Made by a program: the position numbers and the translations under genes
Shown here: one piece after another, positions 35,897 through 48,844 of the stretch
How positions within the stretch are numbered: position 1 is the first letter of the stretch
Layout of the letters: each line of letters begins with the position of its first letter
Notes under the pieces: generated by a model
Databases searched by the model: none
Told to the model about the DNA's origin: nothing
What the model saw: the letters and a program-made list of their open reading frames with translations, nothing else
From: Haliotis asinina
Lineage: Eukaryota > Mollusca > Gastropoda > Lepetellida > Haliotidae
Direction of reading: 5' to 3'
Assembly: GCF_037392515.1 (NCBI RefSeq)
Contig: NC_090291.1
Span: 35,673,001-35,737,000, forward strand
Length of the DNA stretch: 64,000 nt

Positions 35897-38195
35897 TCAC
35901 TTTATGTTAGTCAGTGGGTAGTGTTTAGATAACAGCTAGGTGTCGTCTGCTTTTTAACAATACATGATCCCAACACGTACAGTAACCCAGAGTGAAAGAA
36001 AGTGTTTGTCAAGTCTCTGAAAGCCCAAAGATTTCACCATCTGGACTGTCCGCGTCTGTCATGTAATTCTAAGAAACCAGATGGACAATGAAACAGGAAC
36101 TTGACTCACTTGTTCCCATCACTGATGATACTATACTTTTCAGAGGTTCGAATCTGATATTACGTATAGCCGCCTCAGCAGTTATAGTGAAAACAATTTT
36201 TATTGCCGCTGTTGCAGCTTGTGCAGCTTGACCTGATCACGTGAATACCAAAGGATTCGTGGGTCTGTTATTGTGAAGGGGTGCACCTTTGTGAATTGAT
36301 AGTCGACTTGTCCGAGTAGCCAAGACAAAGTCGCCTTTTGACATCTCTGTCAAGAAATCGTCAGCAATATCCTAACTTTCTTGAAACAAGAACCTACAGA
36401 TGGTTTAATGTTTCCGTTTCGGGTTTTTATGCAGCGAGCAGCCGTAGAAACTTGTATTTCCAGTGATACCTGAACTGGATGTAGGGAGTGATATTGAGAG
36501 TGAATCGGATTGTGAAAGAAACTGACGTCTGTGTGTTGTAGACCAAACTACGGCCGTATAGATAATTCAGTTAAAACATGAAATGATTGGGGGTTTTCAG
36601 AAGTATTGTTTTCCGGGACAGGCTCTGATCCATGTATCTATTTTTCGTACGAACGCAACATTCATAACATTCTCTGCTCCCCTATTTCATGGAGTTAACT
36701 CGACCGGTTGTGCCCTTTGACCTCCCGGGTCATGCATATGTAGAAAAGTTCAGGTCAAGGTGAACAAGCTGTAACTTCTCTTCCATGACCTCGAAATACA
36801 TTATTTTTTGTGTAAATATCCCTGCAATGATCAGATTGGGTATACAATGATTGTGCTAATGACACCATGTTCTTATGTGTATCAGTTGCATTTTACTATG
36901 TCTTTTGTGAGTCAATAAAATAATGGTCTGCTACTGGAAACGTTTTGTTTTTTAGACGGTTCACGAGGCTCGGTGTTACAAATTTATCCAGTTCTTCACA
37001 ATGAGCCTAGAGCCATTCTGCTTCATCGGGCCCACAAGAATGGGTGATGGGGTGGGGTGAGTGATTGGGGGTATGTCTTAAAACAAACATAGATTAGTAA
37101 ACATAAATTAAGAGATGAACAACTGAGCAGGGATATTTGGATTGTGTTGACACAACATCATATTACATCAACAATTGCCTAGAAAACACTAACAGGCGTT
37201 TCGTATTCGTTCACTCAGAAATCCCCAGACAGAAGTTTAAAATTGTTTTAATTATTTTCTCAGCTGATTTGTAACCAGTGGACCTGTTTAGCCACTAGGG
37301 CTGTTTGCAGGTTTATCTAAATACCTTGATCAACTGACAGCATAGACACAACATGTCATGAACAGTACACAGAAAGTTTCAAAGAAATAATGTCATTTAA
37401 CAACTCAGTTTCATTTTTTTTTTTTTTTTTTTTTTGGAAAAGATACACTTGTTTGTTTCAGTGACCTCAGTTTTTCTCAAGGTACAGCAGATGTTTCATC
37501 ATAAGATAACCAGCTTCGGGGAGGGGTCAGCACTAACTGGGTGATGTACGTTCAGTTCACAGAATAAAATTCCCCTATCTAGGCCCATCACGGAGTACAT
37601 CACCAGATCCTTACTATTATTATTTACAGATTAAGATAGAAATGCAGCAGAGAGAGCTCAGACAGGTAAAACTCATCATCAGCTCAGGGCCCTTGCCCCA
37701 CGTAGCCCAGACAGCGAATGGGACTTCTTCCAGGAACCACTGTCAAGTATTACCGTGTCAGCTTGTCCGACTTAAGAATGTCTGTGGTTCGAAGACATTT
37801 TTACGTTTACTTATTTTAATTTTGCCATTTAACAAAGTTCTTGATTGCGGGGTTTTACCCGGCGGATTCTTGAGATTAACATTGTACATAAGGACGCTAA
37901 TAGTTCCATGGCCATGTCAGTTTTGAAGAGAAAAAATATTTTCACAAACATTTTTATACTAGACCCAAATATGTATAAAGTGCATATCTTATTTAATACC
38001 AATTACCTAGGAACTTTAGGAAAGCTCTCAATGATTTTGTTAAATAATTATTACTTTATTGAAGAAATAATGTTGCGCAACGTAATACGTATCTTGCTTG
38101 ATTTACATTGCACCTATCATACCATTTGTGAGTTGTATGAATGGATATATTGTCCATGTACTTCTTATGTTCCAGTTTGGCGCCTGAGAGGAGAA
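35897..38195. other. Spacer 4, unrecognised duplicated sequence
   Basis: Single copy of the segment that flanks Tigger elsewhere, no Tigger, then sequence like 7511-9599. Around 37400-38200 it matches spacer 2 better than spacer 3, including the same deletion before GATAACCAGC. It contains a 22-base T run at 37414-37435. No gene supported. Confidence 0.5.
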
Positions 38196-38362
38196 AAGTT
38201 TTAAAGTTCATTTCAGACGAATATTTTGGGAAAGGTTCTCTAGAAGGTTTCAGTTCTCAATATTCCAACATTAAGCATATCTTTGTGTTAGAGACATTAC
38301 GTTCAAAATATTTCTGTAAGCCAAAAGGCAAAATTTATTGTGCATTCAGTGATTCTATAGAA
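38196..38362 (+). mobile_element. LINE reverse transcriptase fragment, spacer 4
   Basis: Encodes GFSSQYSNIKHIFVLETLRS and KGKIYCAFSDSI, which line up with the RT region that normally reads AGFR..ST.D.IF.L and KGK.YCAFIDF, then joins the Tc1-like remnant. Confidence 0.6.
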
Positions 38363-39042
38363 CGGACAGACACATACAAAAACGCCTGGCGTGGTGCAGG
38401 TTAAGCCAAAACCAAAATCTTAGGTACTGGCGCAGAGTCCACTCTGGTGGTGGCTCAGTGATGGTGTGGGAAATGTGCGTCCTACGACTAATCACAATAC
38501 CGGGAACGTTAAGCGGCCAACGTTATCAACGTCACATCTTGGATGGTGCCGTAATACCCCATTTTGACAATCACACACTTGCCAGTCGTCCCCTATTCAT
38601 GGATGATGCCAGATCAGTAGTCGATCATTTGAGGATCAATGCTACTGACACTATTACATGGCCAGCAAAAAGCCCGGATCTTAATCACATAGAACATTCA
38701 TGGGATTACCTCGGGCACCAAGTGAGAGCTAGAGCTCCTCTTGTGGAGAATGTGGATGAACTGCAACAGGCTCTTCACGAGGAGTGGCAGAGACTCCCGA
38801 CGATTACGATCACACGTCTCATTTCAAGCATGAGAAGGTGTGTTGAAAATGTGATTCATATGAGGGGTGGATACTCCCGATACTGACTAAACAGTTTCCA
38901 GAGATTGCCCTCATGACAACAAGCATATTCAACTTGAACGTTTGACATTGGAAATACCAGTATGGACTGGACAATGATACTTTTAAGACTTAATGAAATG
39001 GTCGTTTTGACGCTTATTCCCATAACTCCAATAAATTGGTCT
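38363..39042 (+). mobile_element. Tc1-like transposon remnant, spacer 4
   Basis: Open frame 38458-38886 is nearly identical to that in spacer 3 and includes the complete C-terminal end RGGYSRY. It lacks the N-terminal half. Confidence 0.82.
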
Positions 39043-40322
39043 CAAAGATAACCATCGGCTTCGTTATTTATGCAGTGATAGTGCAGGCCATCCCTTCAGC
39101 AAAATCATTCCTCTTTTACATTGAGTCAGAAAGGAGATTACACTTGTAATGATTTGAATGTTTAACTTTTCTGAAAAATGGGTGGTTCTTAATTAAAGTT
39201 TAGATGTGTATGTTTTATATTGTTTTCTCACAGTTAACATGGTCTCTTGTTAAGCTGTTTGCACCATTTTGGACAGTAAATCCTCTGGATACTAGATATG
39301 ATCACAAATGAAACGATACAAGAATATTTTTTAAACATCTATTTAAAACGTCCCAGAAAACTATTCTTGGTGAAACTGGGCATGTATATAAGTACGTAAA
39401 GAAGAGCAGTTATGAACTGAATTAAGCTATTTCGAACGAATGCAAGTTTAAACTCCTACCAAAGTTATGTTATGCATAAAGTATTAGATAAGAATATTTA
39501 AATCAATCTGGCATCTTATGTGAGTGAGTGAGTTTTGTTTTACGCGGCACCCAACAATATTTCAGCTATATGGCGACGATCTGTAAATAATCGATTCTGA
39601 ACCAGACAATCCAGTGATCCGACACAAACGTTTTGACCACACCACAGAGTGTCAACATGAACGATGTTAAATAGTACGGGTATCCAACTTCCTGACACCA
39701 GATATATAAGAGTGTTATACTCCAGAGAACACGACACAAATAACAGTACTTATCTACTAATTTAACGTCAGTCTGATTCAAGAAATGAAAAGAAATTGGA
39801 GACAAATATTATCATGGCTCGACTTCTGCCATGTGAGCGTAATTTAACCTCATCAATAACTGTAATTGGAAAGCTAAGAAAAGTCTGTCGTCAAATGTCT
39901 CCCAGGCGTGGCCAGCTAATGATAGAACCAGGCCCATGCCACAAAGTCAGGGTCCAAGTGGTATGCTTTGCCAAAGGAATACGGATCCAGGCTCCTTTGC
40001 TCTCAATTAACAGAATCTCGTAGCGGCATAGTGGCGCAACACACAGTAAGGAACTCTTACACATCAGCAGTCGGGTGCTGAAGACCAATTCTGCCCCTTG
40101 TCCACACTGACGAGTGTGAATTGTCACGTCATAAGAGAGTTACCGAGCCCAATCTGCTGTCACTCATTATGCAGTCTACATACAGAGGAAACTCAAACAC
40201 ATAGTGATATCTTCAGTTTGACGTACTTATCCATGCCACAATTGGCCAGAGTTCCGCTTTCGACAATGGTCAAAGAGCAGGAACGAATTAACACCAACGA
40301 CGTTTTCAATCAGTACGCATAG
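39043..40322. repeat. Upstream spacer and distal block of P450 copy 5
   Basis: Near-identical to 30336-31615 before copy 4, including the (GTGA)n-headed SINE-like half at 39521. The high similarity continues into exon 1 of copy 5. Confidence 0.55.
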
Positions 40323-40551
40323 GGTAATGTTCGAGTAACTCTCCATTCCTTAAAGCAATGAGTCTCGGCCCCCCTGAATAAAACCCTACTTATACTGGAT
40401 TCAAAGTATTGGGAATCTTTCTGAATTCTTTAATTTGAAACTCGTACACATCGTTCCATTCCTGAAAAGTATTGGAGCTAGCAGACAATGGAATACCGTC
40501 ACAGATGTAATTTTACAACGGGGCAATAAAAAAAAGGCCCTTATTGCGTAA

Positions 40552-40746
40552 TCTATCGGACAACCGTCCATGATAGTTGCTAGTCAACTTATACGGGGGT
40601 GACCCACATACTGCACTTATGCCAGCGGCACAGTCAGTTTAACGAGTTTCTCCAGGAGCTTTATCAGGCAGTATATCGCAGTACACACTTACAAACACAT
40701 CGTGGGCCCACATCATTAGGAATACATACGTTCCGAGAAGAGGACA
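40552..40746 (+). promoter_or_regulatory. Proximal promoter of P450 copy 5
   Basis: GGGGTGACCC at 40596-40605 and TATATCG at 40672-40678, 75 bp before the ATG. Type A promoter although the rest of the gene is mostly type B. Confidence 0.45.
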
Positions 40747-43700
40747 ATGATAGACATATTCGCCTTCAGTCCTACAACTGTGTTGCTGTGTGTAGCCGTG
40801 GTAGTTTTCTTATGGCTGCTGACAAGGCGACCCTCAGGGCTCCCTCCAGGTCCCCCTCTACTCCCTTTTTTTGGCAATATCCTCTCCATGGACTCCGATC
40901 CCCGGATCTCTTTTAAGAAACTCAGGCAACAATATGGAGACATCTTCAGTGTGTACCTGTTCAACAAACCAGTCATCGTCCTCAACGGCTACAGCACTCT
41001 GAGAGAAGCCATTGTCAAGAATGCCGACGTCTTTTCTGAAAGGCCTCACAACACAATAAATGACATCATTACAAAAGGACGAGGTGGGTGTCATGATTTC
41101 CTACAGTACGACATGTAGTTCCGCATCACATCCTGTATTTTCCATGCACCATATCAACGTTGACCCAGGTAACATTCTCATAGTTGTTGCTTCATATCAC
41201 ATAATCAGCAATCCTGCTTTGTTCCATATCACATGGTGCTGTTGCTGGGTGGTCATTCTCGGTCCCCTACCTCAGGACGGTCAGATGTCAAGCCACTCTG
41301 ACTGACGCGTTGAGTTTAGTCGATGTTGGCCAGCCTTGCACATCGGAGCGTTCTGGCGTTATGTCTGTTCGAAGCCCCATTATGCAGCATTCTTTGATCC
41401 GCTCCTCAAAGGCATCTTTAAGATAATGCCCAAACATCAGATGTATGCTATGTTTTGTACATCGGTTTAGTTTCTTAACGAGATATAATTTGTTACTGAA
41501 TCCCTATATTCAGTGTATAAAATATTGCCCATCATGACATCCTTGACGTTCTATTTTCGTGAAGGACGGGCTGTAAAATAAATGTCCTTTGGTCTTAGAA
41601 AATATTTGAAATAGGTTTTTTTGGGATAGCCTATCCGTGGACAGGCCACATTTAACACTATTTTATACACTGCTAACTTAAAGACAAGTCGATCTGCACC
41701 CGCTATACTGGTCAAGATATAAATGTAGACACCACTTATCAAAACATACATCCGCACATACCATAAGATATCACCTTACCATACTTTCCCAAAAATTAGT
41801 GATTAGTCATATAGCTTGGTAAAGAACGATAAAACAGAATTAACAATTGATTACGATATTATTATGAATATATTCCTGAAAACAAGACTCTTTTCAGTGG
41901 TCAGCCTTTGTGTTTCTGTGTTTCTGTCGTGTTTTCCTATTGTAACGTGTTTTGAAATAACTATGTCAGTTGATGAAGTTTTTGTACAGGTGTTGTTGGC
42001 ACCTCCGGAGATCTCTGACGCGAACAAAGTTTACATGTACCTTTGACATTGTTATCGTACTTATCAACTGGGATAATATTTTTAAAATGCAGTTTTTTTA
42101 TGTGCCTATATTATACACATCTTCCCTTTCAATGTCAAATATGTTCTCGCCACGAAATGACTGAAATATTGCCGATAGAGCATTAAATATTAAATCACTC
42201 GCTTGAAAACAAAACTCTCCCTTTTCAAAGGCCAACCTTGGTGGATTTGTGATTCAGTCGTGTTTTCCTTTAGAAACTTAAGCTGAAATACTTTTTATAT
42301 CATTTCTTGTCCAGGTGTTGGTGGCACGTCTGGAGACCTCTGGCGCGAACAAAGACGATTCACCCTCAACACTCTCAGAGAGTTCGGTGCAGGCAGGAAC
42401 ATAATGGAGGACAAAATACACGAAGAAATCTCACAGTTTATGGAGGCCTTGGAAGCAGAACGAGGACAAGGGTTTGACTGCAGACGCCTGGTTCACAACG
42501 CAGTGTCCAATGTCATCTCTTCTATTGTTTTCGGAAAACGATTTGAATATAGTGACCCTCTTTTTATTACTTTTTTAAAGGGCATGGAGGACACTTTTGC
42601 CAACGTCGGAGCGGCTGCAGTGTTGAATGTGCTGCCCATTGTGCGTTTTCTGCCAGGGGATCTATTCAAGTTTAAGAAGACAATGCAGAATTTCAAGAAA
42701 ATCGAATCACTGCTCATTGACCCTATGACAAAGGAACACATGAAGAAACATGACGGTGACAACGTTGACGACTTCATCCACGCCTACATCAAGGAAATGA
42801 GACTTCGCAATGAAAAACAGGAGAACACGACCTTAGACTGTAAGCATACTGAACCAAGTTAAGACTAATTTGATTTCAACTCGCTTTTTCCTTTCGTTTC
42901 TCCGTTTGGGTGAGAAATGGTATATGTAGTCCATGTGCTACGGATAATATGTTTAGGGAGTGGATGTTGATATGAGTTCAATGATACCACTGTGTGTCAG
43001 CATGTAGTGGAAAGATAAACAAAAATGGTGCATTTCACCAATCCCACCAGTCTCGATCCCTGCGTTCATTGTATCCATGTACATGTAAGGAGGACAGCAG
43101 ATCATATAGAGTATTGACATATCCCTATTTGGTTCAGTATGGTTGAAGACCCGTGAAGGCCCGGGGTAAAGTAGGCCTTCAGCAACCCATGCGTGCTATA
43201 AATGGCGACTATGCTTGTCGTAAGAGGCGACTAATGGGGTCGCATGGTCAGGCTCGCTGGCTTGCTTGACACCGTTTCCAATAACGCAAATCGATGCTCA
43301 TGTTGTACGGCGCTAAACTTAACTCACTCACAGTATGGCTGATATACTGACTTTAAATTTCAACTCACTCACTGATTCAGCCTTAGGGTTTGTATCAAGG
43401 TCAGTAAGATGGTATTCACAAAGTAGCTAATTCTGAGGATATACTTCTGCCGTTATAGAGGAGAGAAGAAATTGTTTGAAAGACCTTACTTTCGTATGCA
43501 CATGCATTTGCACAATGATTGCACTGTGAATACATAATCTTGCATTTGCGCCTTATCTCTTCTAATTATACTTTATGTGTCAAATGTTTCAAGTTCAGTT
43601 TCATTGCAGTTTAACTTCATGCAGTGTTTCAGAGTCGTTATATTTCAACAAAAGGCTTATCTTGGAACTTGTTTCAGTGGAGAACCTAAAACAGGTTATA

Positions 43701-45202
43701 ACAGACCTATTCGTGGCCGGGACAGAAACCACGGCTACTACAATTCGATGGACCATGGTCTACTTCCTCCACAATCCGGATATACAGGAAAGGTGTTTCC
43801 GAGAGATCCAGGAAAACATCGGCCATAGTAGACGTCCCTCCATGAAGGACAAGGTCAACTTGCCCTACGTGGAGGCAACCATTATGGAAGTGCTGAGACG
43901 AGCTGATATCGCACCAACAGGTTTTCCTCACACTGTTCCCCACGATGTCCAGTTCAGGGGCTTCACCTTCCCGAAAGGTGGTCAAGTCATTGCGATGCTT
44001 GATTCCGTCCTACAAGACCCGGATGTGTGGGGTGACCCAGAAAACTTCCGGCCTGAGCGTTTCCTTGACGACAGTGGCAAGATTGTAAAGAAGGATGAGT
44101 TCATTCCCTTCTCCCTGGGTGAGTTAAGTCGCTGGGAGAACCAGCAATAAATGGCTAATCTTTCAAACCGAATTCCACATTGTAGTGTTTTCTTTACAAA
44201 CGATTACATATGGTTGTATTTTAAACTTGATCGTTCTACCTGCTGAATAAGGACGTTTCCAAACATATCACATATCAGTAACTCGTTAGTCCGAATTTGT
44301 GTTTATGCAAATATATCTATTTAGAACGCTAATCAACTTTGGCTTAAGACATACAAACAACACCAAATGTTATTCATGTATGAAAGAATTATATATTATT
44401 ACAGCCATCAATACATATTTTTAAGTAAACACATTCTCGGAACCGAACTACACCCATATTATATTTACTAATGATATTGATACACGTAAGGCTTGTATTG
44501 CCTGACAAAAATTATGTAGGATGTCTAAAACCGAGACCCGTGAAGGTACGGTGTAAAATAGGTCTTCAGCAACTCATGCTTGCCACAAAAGGCGAGTGTG
44601 CTTGTCGTAAGAGGCGACTAACGGGATCGGGTGATCAGACTCCCTGACTTGGTTGACACATGTCATCGGTTCCCAATTACGTATATCGATGCCTATACTG
44701 TTGATCACTGTATTGTCTGGTCCAGACTCAATTATTTACAGACCGCCGCCATATAACTGGAATATTGTGCGGCGTCAAGGAACAACCCAAACAATCAAAG
44801 CAGTTCGTCGACTACAGCATAGCTCATCTTTGACATTAAATGAAAGATTTACCAATAATGTCCCCTTATTACATAAACAATATGCAATCTTTTATGACTC
44901 TCTTTCTATTAAAAACTTCATTTGTAAGCATCCACTTTTAACAAAAAAATGCTGAGTACGTCGTAAAACTAAACTCACTCACATACTCACTCACTTTAAT
45001 ACCGAACATTTGAAATATTTCAGGTCGAAGGGTGTGTCTAGGTGAGTCCATGGCTCGGATGGAGTTATTTCTATTCTTGACCACCATGATCCAGAGGTTC
45101 AAGTTTATCCCCGTGGATGGTCAGATGCCGTCGTTGGATGGAATCGTGGGCTTAACCCATTTTCCAAAACCATTCGTCATGAAAGCCATTCCAAGAGTTT
45201 AG
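40747..45202 (+). CDS. Cytochrome P450 monooxygenase (CYP2 clan), array copy 5, A/B chimera
   Basis: Exons 40747-41083, 42315-42839, 43678-44118 and 45024-45202 encode 493 residues and are fully open. The promoter and first two thirds of exon 1 are type A (MIDIFAF, SGLPPGPPLLPFFGN, DSDPRISFKK). From the CTCAACGGCTACAGC stretch onward the gene is type B: ERPHNTINDIITKGRGVGG, CRRLVHNAVSNVISSIV, GMEDTFANVG and the long intron 3. The switch lies between about 40920 and 40988. All core motifs are present, and the meander motif reads PENFRPERF, closer to the canonical PERF than in its sisters. After the K helix it has PTGFPHTV, a Phe unique in the array at a position that lines substrate-recognition site 5. 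A functional ER monooxygenase with its own substrate range is likely. Confidence 0.92.
41990..42029 (+). pseudogene. Decayed duplicate of exon 2 start, copy 5
   Basis: TTTTTGTACAG acceptor then an exon 2-like stretch in which the Trp codon is TGA, as in copies 3 and 4. Confidence 0.72.
43149..43332 (+). repeat. Mollusc SINE-like repeat in intron 2 of copy 5
   Basis: Same site and family as in copies 1-4. Confidence 0.7.
44535..44998 (+). repeat. SINE-like repeat in intron 3 of copy 5
   Basis: One GACCCGTGAAGG head with core and tail, arranged as in copy 3. Confidence 0.65.
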
Positions 45203-47087
45203 TCACTTTATGTGAGTCAGTGGGTAGTGTTTAGATAACAGCGAGGTGTCGTCTGCTTTTTACCAATATATGATCCCAACACGTATAATAATCCAGAGTG
45301 GAAGAAAGTGTTTGTCAAGTCATGCCTCTGAAAGCCCAAAGATTTCACCATCTGGACTGACCGGATCTGTCGTATAATTCTAAGAAACCAGACGGCCAGT
45401 GAAACAGGAACTTGACACACTTGTTCCCATCACTGATGATACTATACTTTTCAGAGGTTCGAATCTGATATTAAGTATAGCCGCCTCAGCAGTTATAGTG
45501 AAAACATTTTTTATTGCCGCTGTTACAGCTTGTTCTGTTATTGTGAAGGATGAACCTTTGTCAGTTGATAGTCACCATGTCCGAGCAGCCGAGACAAGGT
45601 CGCCTTTTGACATCTGTCAAGAAATCGTCAGCAATATCCTAACTTTCTTTAAACAAGAACCTACAGATGGTTTAATGTTTCCGTTTCGGGCTTTTAGGCA
45701 GCGGGCAGCAGTAGGAACTGGTAATTCCAGTGATACCTGAACTGGATGTAGGGAGTGACAGCGAAAGTGAATCGGGCTGTGAGAGTAACTGATGTCTGTA
45801 CGTTGTAACGTTAGAAAACCAAACTAGATAGCATATGACTGTATAAACAATTCAATTAAAACATGAAATGATTGATTTTTACAAGTATTGTTGTCCGGGA
45901 CAGGTTCTGATCCATCTGTACCTATTCTGTACCTATTCTGTATCTATTTTTCGCAGGAACGCAACACTGATAACATTGTCTGCTCGCCTATTTAATGAAG
46001 GTAACTCGACCCTTTGTGCCCTTTGACCTCCCGGATCATGCATATGTAGAGAAGTTCAGGTCAAGCTGACCAAACTGTAATTTCTCTCGCATGATCTTGA
46101 AAAGCATTGTTTTTCGTGTAAACGTGTCTGCAATGATCACACTGGGTATACAATGGTTGTACTGATGACACAATGTTTCTTATGTTTAGATTTAGATTTT
46201 CCTATGTCTTTTGTGATTCAATAAAGAATGCTTTTCTATAAGAAGCATTTCTTTTCCTTAGGCAGTTCACGAGGCTCAGTGTTACATATTTATATGAAAT
46301 ATGTGGATTGTTTATTGTAAAATCGCCTCCATTCAGTTGTTTACAATGAGCCTAGAGCCAGTCTGCTTCATCGGACCCACACGAATCGGTGATGGGATGA
46401 GGTGGGATGGGGTGGGTGGAATGGGTGATGGGGTGGGATGTCTGAAAACAAACACACATTAGTAGACATAAATTTAGAGATGAACAACTGAGCAGGGATA
46501 TTTAGTTATATCACGTTATGTCGACAATTGCCTAGAAAACACTAACAGGAGTTTAGAATTCGTTCACCCAAAAATCCAAGAGAGACGTTTCAGGGAATAA
46601 TTCTTTAAATTATTTCCTCAGCTGATTTGTAACAAGTGGGCCTGTTTAGCCCCTAGAGCAGTCGTCAGGCTTATCTAAATACCTTGATCAATAGTGAAGG
46701 ACAAAACAGGCTGAGATTGCGCAATATATGGGACACCCGCCTTTGGTAGTTGCTCTCGCACGGAGGTGACCCATATACTGCACTTAGCAAGACTGCGTAT
46801 TTACGCTGATTCAATCTAATGGTTTGCCGATGTATCTGAATACAAAGTTCAAAACAGACTGAGATCGCGCAATACAGGAATACCAATAAGGTGATTCAAA
46901 TACTGGACTGTGTAAAACTGCCTATACGTGTTCCCTCCTTGTCATGTTATTCGGCTGATTCGATGTAACGGCTGAATTACTGCATGTGGTTGCATCAGGC
47001 AGTATATTACAGTATACAATTATAAACATATCGTGGGCTCACATCATTAGGAATACATACGTTTCGAGAAGAGGGCAGCAGACAACA
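45203..47087 (+). other. Spacer 5 and promoter of P450 copy 6
   Basis: Short, more diverged spacer without LINE, Tc1-like or Tigger remnants. It follows the other spacers to about 46680, with AATAAA near 46220 and a G-rich GGGATGAGGTGGGATGG stretch near 46394, then jumps directly to promoter-like sequence. GAGGTGACCC at 46763-46772 with CATATACTGCACTTA matches the conserved block but lies 325 bp before the ATG. TATATTA at 47003-47009 is 85 bp before it, preceded by the type B GGTTGCATCAGGCAG. A partial second copy of the promoter block lies near 46855-46900. Confidence 0.45.
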
Positions 47088-47459
47088 ATGGTGGATATAT
47101 TCGCCTTCAGTCCTACAACTGTGTTTCTGTGTGTGGCTGTGCTAATTTTGTTATGGCTGCTGACAAGGCGACCCACAGGACTCCCTCCAGGACCCACTCT
47201 CCTCCCGTTTTTTGGGAATGCCCTCTCCATGGGCTCTGATCCCAGGGTCACGTTCAGGAAACTCAGGCAACAATATGGAGACATCTTCAGTGTGTACCTG
47301 TTCAACAAACCAGTCATCGTCCTCAACGGCTACAGCACTCTGAGAGAAGCCATTGTCAAGAATGCCGACGTCTTTTCTGACAGGCCTCACACTACACTAA
47401 ATGACTTCATGGCTAGAGGAAAAGGTAGGTGTCATGATTTCCTACAGTACAGCATGACC

Positions 47460-48330
47460 ATATGATCTTCTGGGATCTTCACCTGTGTTCTGCAAGCTTT
47501 TCAAACACTGACGACAAGCCTCTCACGCAGCGCTGTATATGCCAAGCAAACAGCGACAAGCCTCTCAGTCTGCACCAAGCATGGCAGACATCGACAACCC
47601 TTTCAAAATGGCGACAAACCTCTCAAACAGGCGACAATCCTCTCAAATGGCGACAAGCCTCTTCGGCACTAATCATGGCCGGCTGCGACGAGCCTCTGCC
47701 ACAGCAACGAACTGATCATCTGACGACGGGCCTGAAACATTTAGAAAACAAGCGAGGATGATAATTCAAATACCATACGCCTTATATATACTCTTATTAG
47801 GCGCCATCTACGCTTGAATTACACCCTTTGTTGCATTCCCCTACGCTAGGAGAAAGTAATTTCAATTTCATTCGTCCGTCAAACGATAAAAATATCATTT
47901 CCAAATCACATCCCCACCTGTAATTCCAACATCGTTAGGAGTACGTCCGCTGCCCCATATCACATTTTCACCAGTAAAGTGGAAGCTGCCAAAACCGGCA
48001 TCTGTCCAATCCGACATGTTGTCAACATCAGGATAAAGTCTCAGTTCCACCCGTAGCTTGTACATTTATCACCAGCTCCACAACCCAGCATGCTGTCTAA
48101 ACCGGTCTATTTCTTCAGTCCCGATGAGTGCCGGTTTAGACAGCTTTCACTGTATTTCCACACACCACATGATTACGTGCTCGTGCGTTGCCCCACACTG
48201 CATTCTGATCTGAATTTTCACACACCACCTGACCACGTGCGTTGCACCATGTCGCATGTCGATAGTGTTTCCGTTTATTATATCAGCACGTGTTTTGCTT
48301 CACACATCTGCATGTGAGTTGCTCCACATT
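47460..48330. other. Intron 1 of copy 6, left part: non-homologous, with diverged tandem motif
   Basis: Similarity to the other copies stops about 35 bp into the intron. Between about 47505 and 47690 a CGACAAGCCTCTCA-like motif recurs seven or so times at irregular spacing. At 48145-48260 two diverged copies of a CACACACCAC..GA..ACGTGC segment follow one another. No gene recognised. Confidence 0.5.
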
Positions 48331-48333
48331 GGA

Positions 48334-48362
48334 CCCCCCCCCCCCCCCCCCCCCCCCCCCCC
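48334..48362. repeat. Poly-C run
   Basis: 29 consecutive C bases. The length may be an assembly or polishing artefact. Confidence 0.8.
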
Positions 48363-48687
48363 GTGCTGGTTTACAGTCTTATAATCGTCCTAAATATTCA
48401 CTCAGATGAAATGTCTCTCAACATATACACTTAGCGAGAGTTCGACAGAGATGTTTGATGGCTTGCAAATATTTACCTCTCGATATTTATAACGAAAACA
48501 GGACGCACTTGTAGGTATAAACACAAAGAAGTCATTCATATACGTTTTTCGTCCGCAATAATCGACAAAGTGCTTTAAATGATTTCCTTTGGCAGACAGG
48601 GGTGGTTCACAGCATTTGTGTACGTGAGCGTGAAAGATTTTGGCCCGTAACTCCCGTCTTATTATCATTGCCCAATATATGAAAGTA

Positions 48688-48725
48688 ACCCTAACACTAA
48701 ACCTAACCCTTAAACCTTACGCTAA
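48688..48725. repeat. Degenerate CCCTAA-like repeat
   Basis: AACCCTAACACTAAACCTAA and further CTTAAACC steps resemble a short decayed telomere-type repeat. Too short to mean more than an interstitial remnant. Confidence 0.4.
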
Positions 48726-48844
48726 AACCCTTGAAATAATCTTAATAACGAATTACATTTCTACTTTTCAAGCGGGGTTACGGACGGAATTCTTACCTGC
48801 GAGCGAGCGTCATGTATCTTAGCTAAGACATACTATACTATACA

